Assembly: GCA_945273835.1 (NCBI GenBank)
Contig: CALYPL010000013.1
Coordinates: forward strand, 1 to 60,241
Reading direction: 5' to 3'
DNA from: an uncultured Dysgonomonas sp.
GTDB taxonomy: Bacteria; Bacteroidota; Bacteroidia; Bacteroidales; Dysgonomonadaceae
Length of the DNA stretch: 60,241 nucleotides
Part shown: one piece after another, positions 54,638 to 60,241 of the stretch
Numbering within the stretch: the stretch's first letter is position 1
Layout of the letters: every line of letters begins with the position of its first letter
The notes under the pieces: model-generated
The model's input: the letters and a program-made list of their open reading frames with translations, nothing else
Told to the model about the DNA's origin: nothing
Database searches by the model: none
Program-made: the position numbers and the translations under genes

Positions 54638-55564
54638 ATGAAGAAAAAAGACTTGCGAACAAGAACTCTGATACTTTCATCATGGGTAAGTACCATCGGT
54701 AATGCTATTCTATCAATCTCTAAAATAACCATAGGACTTCTGTCAGGAAGTTTAGCCGTTATAAGCGACGGTATAGATTCAGCCTCCGATGTAGTGATCT
54801 CGCTTGTCATGCTTTTCACTTCACGTATAATAAGCCGTCCGCCCGACAGACAATATGTGTACGGTTATGAAAAAGCGGAGAGCATCGCCACAAAAGTTTT
54901 ATCGCTCGTCATATTCTATGCGGGATTGCAAATGCTGATATCCACTATCGACAATTTGTTTACTTCCTCGACCAAACAAATGCCCGGACTGATGGCAATA
55001 TACGTAACCGTATTTTCAATAATCGGCAAACTTGGTCTGGCACTATATCAATACAGGCAAGGTAAAAAAGTTGACAGTTCGCTACTGATGGCAAACGCCA
55101 AGAATATGCGTAACGATGTTATCATATCGGTTGGAGTAATGTTAGGATTAGTTTTTACATTCACACTCAATTTACCTATTTTAGATACAATCACTGGGCT
55201 TATCATAAGTCTGTTTATCATCAGAACTGCAGTAAAGATATTCATAGAATCGAATGTCGAACTGATGGATGGTGTTCACGACACTTCTGTTTATAATAAA
55301 ATATTCGAGGCTGTCGACCGTGTGCCACAAGCAAGTAACCCTCACAGAGTGAGATCAAGACAAATGGGCAACATGTATCTTATAGCACTTGATATTGAGG
55401 TTGACGGGGATATGACTTTGAACAAAGCTCATGAAATAGCCAATGCTGTCGAAAACAGCATCAAACAGTCTATCGAAAACGTATATGATATCGTTGTTCA
55501 CGTAGAGCCTAAAGGTGTGCATCACCCAACCGAAAAATTCGGCATAAATAAAGAAATGCTTTAA
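54638..55564 (+). CDS. Cation diffusion facilitator transporter
   Basis: The 308-residue protein has six membrane helices and a cytoplasmic C-terminal domain (about 215-308). Transport-site residues are Asp47/Asp51 in DGIDSASDVV and, on helix V, Asn and Asp in KNMRNDVIIS. Zinc-type CDFs usually have His at the Asn position, so metal preference may be different (manganese or iron are candidates). It exports divalent metal by proton exchange. It lies 69 bases after the PKD lipoprotein on the same strand. Confidence 0.9.
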   Translation: MKKKDLRTRTLILSSWVSTIGNAILSISKITIGLLSGSLAVISDGIDSASDVVISLVMLFTSRIISRPPDRQYVYGYEKAESIATKVLSLVIFYAGLQMLISTIDNLFTSSTKQMPGLMAIYVTVFSIIGKLGLALYQYRQGKKVDSSLLMANAKNMRNDVIISVGVMLGLVFTFTLNLPILDTITGLIISLFIIRTAVKIFIESNVELMDGVHDTSVYNKIFEAVDRVPQASNPHRVRSRQMGNMYLIALDIEVDGDMTLNKAHEIANAVENSIKQSIENVYDIVVHVEPKGVHHPTEKFGINKEML

Positions 55565-55580
55565 AATCGTCCGATTTTTT
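55563..55580 (+). terminator. Short terminator at the CDF stop
   Basis: AAAATC-GTCC-GATTTT (55563-55578) followed by TT forms a 6-bp AT-rich hairpin overlapping the stop codon; weak. Confidence 0.45.
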
Positions 55581-55704
55581 GAGGGGGGAATAATCCTTTC
55601 CCGATTAATCTCAATATTTAGGTTAAGCATGTTCAAACATTGTTTACAATAAAAAAGACACCTCTTGAAGCAATCAAAACATGTGCAACTAATCGTTAAA
55701 TTCG

Positions 55705-55712
55705 TATCTTCG
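55705..55712 (+). promoter_or_regulatory. HAD-TPR-M64 operon -7 box
   Basis: TATCTTCG, a one-base variant of the -7 consensus, 14 bases before the ATG at 55727. Confidence 0.5.
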
Positions 55713-55726
55713 TCTAAAAAAAGACA

Positions 55727-56512
55727 ATGATAGAAGCTATATTCTTCGATATTGACGGAACTTTGTTGAGCTTCAACACACACAAAGTTCCACAATCGGC
55801 AATAGATGCCATTGAGATTTTACAGAAAAAAGGCATCAAAACATTTATAGCGACAGGACGACACAGAAAAGAAATCAACGGTTTCGCGCCACTATTATTC
55901 GACGCATATATAACTCTTAACGGCAGCTATTGCTTCGACAAAGAAAACACAGTCATTCATAAATCACCTTTAACTAAGGCTGATATGGAGGTACTAATCA
56001 AGATACAGCAATCAGACGATAAGTTTCCCTGCTTTCTTGGTACTCATGATGACATGATTCTCAATTTTATGAACGAGCAAGTTGATGAAATGTATCAAAC
56101 ATTCGGCATTCGGGGTTCTGCACCTGTACCTTTTGACGAGTGGAAAAAGGTGGCGCAAGGCGAAATATTTCAGCTGGTTGCATTTATCGGACCTGAACAT
56201 GATAAAAAGATAACGGAAGCCATGCCGGATGTATCGTCAGTGAGATGGACGCCTTTATTTACCGACATCATTGCTCGTGACACAAATAAACAAACCGGCA
56301 TTGATCATATTTTGGAACATTACAATATTCCTCTCGAAAATACAATGGCTTTTGGTGATGGAAACAACGATATTCAGATGCTGAAACACGTTGGTATAGG
56401 CGTGGCAATGGGTAATGCAGCCGAGCACGTGAAACAAGCCGCTGATTTCGCAACGGATACGGTCGACAACGATGGTATATTGAAAGGGCTGCAACATTAT
56501 GGTTTAATTTAA
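55727..56512 (+). CDS. Cof-type HAD-superfamily phosphatase
   Basis: This 261-residue protein has HAD motif I FFDIDGTLL, motif II IATGRHRKE, and a C2B cap domain (about 85-180). Motif III is the Lys region near QTGIDHIL and motif IV is AFGDGNNDIQML. Cof-type members dephosphorylate sugar phosphates or cofactor intermediates, with loose specificity. It is the first gene of a three-gene cluster with gaps of 10 and 6 bases. Confidence 0.92.
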   Translation: MIEAIFFDIDGTLLSFNTHKVPQSAIDAIEILQKKGIKTFIATGRHRKEINGFAPLLFDAYITLNGSYCFDKENTVIHKSPLTKADMEVLIKIQQSDDKFPCFLGTHDDMILNFMNEQVDEMYQTFGIRGSAPVPFDEWKKVAQGEIFQLVAFIGPEHDKKITEAMPDVSSVRWTPLFTDIIARDTNKQTGIDHILEHYNIPLENTMAFGDGNNDIQMLKHVGIGVAMGNAAEHVKQAADFATDTVDNDGILKGLQHYGLI

Positions 56513-56522
56513 GTCAACAATT

Positions 56523-57347
56523 ATGCTCCGCTTAATTTTACAAACTACGGCTATTGTTTTAGCTACTTTATCGGTATCAGCCCAGTCTATGGAAGAAAAA
56601 TACAAGGTTTTGATTGACGGCAATGACGAAACAAGGCAGTTACAATTTCTTCAGGAATGGGAAACACGTTACCCGAACGATGCGGAAATGTTAAGCGCAT
56701 ATTTTAATTATTATGCAGATGAAAGCATATCGACACATGACAGCAAAAAAAGCAAAACAATCATCAATAAAGCGCTTGAATATGCCGATCGGGGAATTAA
56801 TCTTTATCCTTCACGATTAGATATGCGCTTTGGCAAAGCTAATTTTCTATATCAACTAAGCAATTATCCGAAACATGTTGAGACCATAATCGAAACGCTA
56901 AAATATTCTACCAAGAATCAGTGTAATTGGCTATGGTTTGACAATAAACCTATCGAAAACGGTCTCGAAACTATGATTGACGGCATGCAGGGATATATTT
57001 TACAATTATACGAATCAAGAGATGTCAACAAGATAAAGGATATGCTTAATATAGCCGAAACCACATTTGATTTTTATCCCAACGACACAGGCAGCATGCT
57101 TAATCTTGCGATTATATATATTCTGACAAACCAATACAACGAAGCATTGGAAATATTGAAAGAGGCAGAAACCGTTTCTCCTACTGATATTCGGGTATTG
57201 GGTAACATCGCTGAAACATATACCAAAAGTGGTGATTTGGTAAATGCACGCAAATACTACCATCGCATTGAAGAGGTGGGTGATACAAAAGCTAAATCAT
57301 ATGCCAGACAACAGATTGAAAAGATTAATAAAGAAAAAAACAAATAA
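56523..57347 (+). CDS. Secreted TPR-repeat protein
   Basis: The 274-residue product has a signal peptide (MLRLILQTTAIVLATLSVSAQ) and then helical repeats. Residues about 180-265 clearly fit two TPR units (NLAIIYILTNQYNEALEILKEA and NIAETYTKSGDLVNARKYYHRI). The middle region may hold divergent repeats. It likely acts in the periplasm as a protein-binding scaffold. It lies between the HAD gene and the M64 peptidase gene. Confidence 0.8.
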   Translation: MLRLILQTTAIVLATLSVSAQSMEEKYKVLIDGNDETRQLQFLQEWETRYPNDAEMLSAYFNYYADESISTHDSKKSKTIINKALEYADRGINLYPSRLDMRFGKANFLYQLSNYPKHVETIIETLKYSTKNQCNWLWFDNKPIENGLETMIDGMQGYILQLYESRDVNKIKDMLNIAETTFDFYPNDTGSMLNLAIIYILTNQYNEALEILKEAETVSPTDIRVLGNIAETYTKSGDLVNARKYYHRIEEVGDTKAKSYARQQIEKINKEKNK

Positions 57348-57353
57348 AACATC

Positions 57354-58631
57354 ATGAAACGATTAATTCATGTTTTCATTTTCTTAAACATTTGCTGTAC
57401 AATATTAGCTGAAACGTTCGAACATGATTTTTCTAATAAAACATTAAGGATTGATTATTTATTCAGCGGCAATAGCAAGAATCAATATGTGTCTGTTAAA
57501 AATCTATCTCAATTACCGCAATGGACAGGACGCCGCCACAATCTTGACTCGTTGCTAAGGAAAGGCAATGGTCAAATATTGGTGAAAGATCAAGTCACAG
57601 GAAGATGCATTTATAAAGAATCGTTCAGCTCGCTTTTTCAAGAGTGGCTATCAACACCCGAAGCCGGACAAATTGATAAAAGTTTCGAGAATTCATTTCT
57701 CATCCCTTTTCCTTTGAACAAAGTCAGCATAGAAGTCCTATTCAGAACACCCCAAGGAACATATGAGTTAAAATTAAGGCATACAGTAGATCCACAAGAT
57801 ATATTAATCGAAAAAAAAGGATTAAACCACATAACCGGACATTATTACGCTCATCGTGGGGGCGACAGCACCCGCTGCATCAATGTAGCTATTCTTGCTG
57901 AAGGATTTACGAAAAACGAAATGCCTAAATTCAGACAAGCCGCACAAACCGCGTGCGAGCAAATATTAAAACACAAACCTTTCGATCAAATGAAGGATCG
58001 GTTTAATTTCATTGTAGCAGAATCTCCATCCGAAGACTCAGGTGTTAGCGTACCTCGTCAAGGTGTTTGGATGAATACAGCTTGCGGATCACATTTCGAC
58101 ACATTTTATTCGGATCGTTATCTTACTACCGAAAACGTTTTTAAAGTTCACGACCTTTTAGCCGGAATACCCTATAACCATATTATCATCTTAGCTAACA
58201 CCAATGTATATGGTGGAGGAGGCATTTATAATGCTTATACCCTTACAACCACAGGGCATCCTGAGTTTAAACCTGTTGTTGTTCACGAATTCGGACACAG
58301 TTTCGGAGGGCTTTCGGATGAATATTATTATGAGAATGATGTTTTTGACGACACTTATTCTCTCGATGTTGAACCTTGGGAACCCAATCTGACTACGCTT
58401 GTTGATTTTGACAGTAAATGGAAAAATCTCATGGAAAAAGGCACTCCAATACCAACACCGATCAATTTAGCAGATAAATATAAAGTCGGCGTTTACGAAG
58501 GAGGAGGATATTCAGCAAAACATGTCTATCGTTCTGCTATTGATTGCCGAATGAAAACAAATAGCTGCGATGCGTTTTGCCAAGCTTGTCAACAAGCTAT
58601 AGAACAATTAATAAAATTTTACACAGAATAA
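57354..58631 (+). CDS. M64 family (IgA-peptidase-like) metallopeptidase
   Basis: The 425-residue protein begins with a signal peptide (about 1-20). It has an N-terminal beta-rich domain (about 21-150) and an M64 catalytic domain with the zinc motif VVHEFGHSFGGLSDEYY, in which the two His and probably a later Asp bind zinc and Glu is catalytic. C-terminal cysteine pairs (CRMKTNSC, CQAC) probably form disulfides. The family name comes from a Clostridium IgA protease, but Bacteroidota members are not known to cut IgA. It should be secreted or periplasmic. Confidence 0.88.
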   Translation: MKRLIHVFIFLNICCTILAETFEHDFSNKTLRIDYLFSGNSKNQYVSVKNLSQLPQWTGRRHNLDSLLRKGNGQILVKDQVTGRCIYKESFSSLFQEWLSTPEAGQIDKSFENSFLIPFPLNKVSIEVLFRTPQGTYELKLRHTVDPQDILIEKKGLNHITGHYYAHRGGDSTRCINVAILAEGFTKNEMPKFRQAAQTACEQILKHKPFDQMKDRFNFIVAESPSEDSGVSVPRQGVWMNTACGSHFDTFYSDRYLTTENVFKVHDLLAGIPYNHIIILANTNVYGGGGIYNAYTLTTTGHPEFKPVVVHEFGHSFGGLSDEYYYENDVFDDTYSLDVEPWEPNLTTLVDFDSKWKNLMEKGTPIPTPINLADKYKVGVYEGGGYSAKHVYRSAIDCRMKTNSCDAFCQACQQAIEQLIKFYTE

Positions 58632-58671
58632 AAAAAGCTGTATAACATTTTATAAATACGGATAAAAAAAC

Positions 58672-58679
58672 TATTTTTG
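58672..58679 (+). promoter_or_regulatory. TPR membrane protein -7 box
   Basis: TATTTTTG, 42 bases before the ATG at 58722. Confidence 0.5.
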
Positions 58680-58721
58680 TCGCTGCTAAACTCAAGATTA
58701 AACACATAATAAAGATATAAA

Positions 58722-59429
58722 ATGTCTTCGAAAAAGAAACAAGCCGAACTTAGAGAGGAAAAAGATTGGGAAAAACTGGATCATGCGGTTATTGAATCCG
58801 AAAACTTTCTCATTAAATACAGCAATCAGCTACTTATTGGATTGGGTGTGATTGTTCTTATCGTGTGTGCCTATTTGGCATATGATCATTTCTATCTAAG
58901 CCCTAAAAACAAAGAAGCTCAGTCAGCAATGTTCAGAGGTGAAGAATATTTCCGCGAAGGTCGTGACTCATTAGCTTTATACGGCAATGGTAATGACTTC
59001 ATCGGGTTTGAGGCTATCGCTGACCAATACAGCTCAACTAAGGCGGGAAAACTGGCTAAAGCATACGCCGGAATCTGCTATGCTAATTTGGGAAAATACG
59101 ATGAAGCAATAAACTTGCTAAAATCTTATAACGGCAACGACAAGCTCTTCGCTTATTTAGTAAACGGTACAATCGGCGATTGTCTTGTGAACACTGGTAA
59201 ACAACAAGAAGCTGTAAGTTATTTCGAAAAAGCAGGTAAAGGTGTTGACAATATGATTCAAAGCCCTATCTTTTATAAAAAAGCCGGATTAATTTATCGT
59301 GAATTGGGTAATTACGACAAGATGGAAGAAATGTTCACTGTTATCCAAAACCGTTACGGTAATTCGCCTTTAGCTTACGAAGCCCGTAAATACATCACAG
59401 AAGCTCAAACGCTGAAATCAGCAAAATAA
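58722..59429 (+). CDS. Membrane-anchored TPR protein (YfgM-like)
   Basis: This 235-residue protein has a charged cytoplasmic N-terminus (about 1-35), one membrane helix ([18 protein letters not shown]), and a periplasmic region with several TPR units ([29 protein letters not shown]-type helices, [19 protein letters not shown]). The layout resembles E. coli YfgM, an ancillary SecYEG and chaperone-network protein. It ends shortly before a strong terminator, and ribH follows with its own promoter. Confidence 0.8.
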   Translation: MSSKKKQAELREEKDWEKLDHAVIESENFLIKYSNQLLIGLGVIVLIVCAYLAYDHFYLSPKNKEAQSAMFRGEEYFREGRDSLALYGNGNDFIGFEAIADQYSSTKAGKLAKAYAGICYANLGKYDEAINLLKSYNGNDKLFAYLVNGTIGDCLVNTGKQQEAVSYFEKAGKGVDNMIQSPIFYKKAGLIYRELGNYDKMEEMFTVIQNRYGNSPLAYEARKYITEAQTLKSAK

Positions 59430-59450
59430 TTTCGGTTAGAAACAATATAG

Positions 59451-59489
59451 AAAAGCTTTGTCTGAGAAAATCAGACAAAGCTTTTTTTA
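59451..59489 (+). terminator. Strong intrinsic terminator
   Basis: AAAAGCTTTGTCTGA (59451-59465) and TCAGACAAAGCTTTT (59471-59485) form a perfect 15-bp stem with a GAAAA loop and a T-run. Confidence 0.92.
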
Positions 59490-59520
59490 TTGCTCCATTA
59501 CAAACTAATCTATACCTTTG
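59490..59520 (+). promoter_or_regulatory. ribH promoter
   Basis: TTG (59490-59492), 20 bases, TACCTTTG (59513-59520); 19 bases before the ribH ATG. Confidence 0.65.
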
Positions 59521-59539
59521 CAAAATAAAAAATAATAAT

Positions 59540-60037
59540 ATGGCAACTGAATATCATAACCTATCATCTTACGACCCGACTAAAGTACCTAACGGCTCGG
59601 ATATGCGCATCGGAATAGTTGTATCGGAGTGGAACGAAGAAATTACCAATGCCTTGCTTAAAGGCGCGTTTCAGACCCTCACTAAGAACGGTGTTGTTCC
59701 GGAAAACATATTGGTAGACTATGTACCCGGAAGTTTTGAGCTAACGTTCGGAGCAAAACACATGGCGGAAAACAAAAATATTGATGCAGTAATTATTTTA
59801 GGCTGTGTTGTCCGTGGCGGAACCCCTCATTTTGATTATGTCTGCAGCGGTGTTACACAAGGTATCACTCACCTCAACACTATATACGATATTCCATTCA
59901 TTTTCGGACTGTTAACTACTGACGACATGCAGCAAGCAATAGACAGAGCAGGCGGCATTCATGGCAATAAAGGTGATGAATGTGCAATTACTGCAATAAA
60001 AATGATAGATTTTTACCGAAGAAATTTGGAAGAATAA
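59540..60037 (+). CDS. ribH: 6,7-dimethyl-8-ribityllumazine synthase
   Basis: RibH condenses 5-amino-6-ribitylaminouracil with dihydroxybutanone phosphate to form the riboflavin precursor. The 165-residue protein shows [20 protein letters not shown] (Trp stacking on the pyrimidine), [14 protein letters not shown], and the catalytic His in [10 protein letters not shown]. The length is normal. It is transcribed alone from the promoter above and is followed directly by the tRNA genes' own promoter. Confidence 0.97.
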   Translation: MATEYHNLSSYDPTKVPNGSDMRIGIVVSEWNEEITNALLKGAFQTLTKNGVVPENILVDYVPGSFELTFGAKHMAENKNIDAVIILGCVVRGGTPHFDYVCSGVTQGITHLNTIYDIPFIFGLLTTDDMQQAIDRAGGIHGNKGDECAITAIKMIDFYRRNLEE

Positions 60038-60055
60038 ATAATTGTATTACCTTTG
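60025..60055 (+). promoter_or_regulatory. tRNA-Tyr/tRNA-Gly promoter
   Basis: TTTG (60025-60028), 19 bases, TACCTTTG (60048-60055): a consensus Bacteroidota promoter whose -33 box lies in the end of ribH. It drives the tRNA pair. Confidence 0.85.
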
Positions 60056-60072
60056 CAATCGCAATAAGGCAA

Positions 60073-60155
60073 GGGCAGTTACCAGAGTGGCCAAATGGGG
60101 CTGACTGTAACTCAGCTGACTTACGTCTTCGGTGGTTCGAATCCATCACTGCCCA
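60073..60155 (+). tRNA. tRNA-Tyr (GTA)
   Basis: Acceptor GGGCAGT pairs with ACTGCCC; the anticodon stem GCTGA/TCAGC holds the loop CTGTAAC with anticodon GTA. A long variable arm (class II) follows, then the T-loop GGTTCGAATCC. The CCA end is not encoded. It is 9 bases upstream of tRNA-Gly. Confidence 0.95.
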
Positions 60156-60163
60156 CAGATATT

Positions 60164-60236
60164 GCGGAAGTAGCTCAGTTGATAGAGCATTAGCCTTCCA
60201 AGCTGAGGGTCGCGGGTTTGAGCCCCGTCTTCCGCT
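60164..60236 (+). tRNA. tRNA-Gly (TCC)
   Basis: Acceptor GCGGAAG pairs with CTTCCGC; D-loop GCTCAGTTGATAGAGC; anticodon loop CTTCCAA (anticodon TCC); T-loop GGGTTTGAGCCCC. CCA is not encoded. The tRNA cluster probably continues past the window. Confidence 0.94.
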
Positions 60237-60241
60237 CTACA

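Noticed and set aside
57354-58631. A true IgA protease
   Set aside because: M64 membership is clear, but the IgA activity comes from one clostridial member and cannot be transferred by sequence alone.
1-60241. CRISPR arrays, insertion sequences, integrases, attachment sites or prophage genes
   Set aside because: I found no regularly spaced repeat-spacer pattern, transposase or integrase motifs; the tRNA pair at the right end shows no attached repeat within the window.

Overview
The window is an AT-rich stretch of chromosome from a member of the Bacteroidota, most likely order Bacteroidales (a Dysgonomonas- or Porphyromonas-like relative is my guess, not proven). Supporting signs are: many genes preceded by the Bacteroidota sigma-ABfr promoter form (TTTG, about 19-20 bp, TAnnTTTG) instead of sigma70 boxes; start codons that lack Shine-Dalgarno sequences; a MetA with Glu111; an SDR-type threonine dehydrogenase next to kbl; and families typical of the phylum (DUF2723, M64 peptidase, PKD-like lipoproteins, SPOR lipoproteins). 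I see no CRISPR array, insertion sequence, prophage or plasmid module. It reads as core chromosome with a few accessory genes and one gene remnant.

Layout. 1-8.9 kb: a truncated membrane protein with a LysM-like end, ferritin, pdxB, a convergent HipA-like kinase/DUF3037 pair, an isochorismatase-fold hydrolase plus U32 protein pair, metA, then a SPOR lipoprotein and a PhnP-like metallo-hydrolase. 8.9-13 kb: a carboxyltransferase/biotinyl-domain protein that has lost its biotin lysine, and class I fumarase. 13-19.1 kb: a secreted protein of unknown role, purN, then acpP-fabF-rnc facing a thioesterase, a DciA-like protein and recF. 19.1-30 kb: polysaccharide deacetylase, a large DUF2723 membrane protein, a glycosyltransferase, kup, an M20 deacylase, ispD, xseB-xseA. 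30-34.5 kb: a decayed subtilase fragment, then an MsbA-like ABC exporter, trmB and an Mrp-type ATPase. 34.5-44.7 kb: VOC and metallo-beta-lactamase proteins, the kbl-tdh threonine-catabolism pair, flavodoxin, a MATE exporter, a GYF-dispanin/DUF2752/patatin cluster and a NatA/NatB-like ABC transporter. 44.7-52.4 kb: dnaG, mazG, rnpB (RNase P RNA, minus strand), type II NADH dehydrogenase, DedA, DJ-1, TonB and pdxJ. 52.4 kb to the end: a PKD-repeat surface lipoprotein, a CDF metal transporter, a HAD/TPR/M64 operon, a TPR membrane protein, ribH, tRNA-Tyr(GTA) and tRNA-Gly(TCC).

Functional threads: B6 synthesis by the deoxyxylulose route (pdxB, pdxJ), fatty-acid synthesis (acpP, fabF), replication and repair (dnaG, recF, the DciA-like gene, xseAB), RNA processing (rnc, rnpB, trmB), threonine to glycine (tdh, kbl), and envelope biogenesis. 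The points most worth a second look are the K-to-Y loss in the biotinyl domain, the HipA-like kinase/DUF3037 pair, the hairpin inside the start of the RNase III gene, the five 11-bp-spaced repeats in front of metA, and the Mrp ATPase without its CxxC motif.
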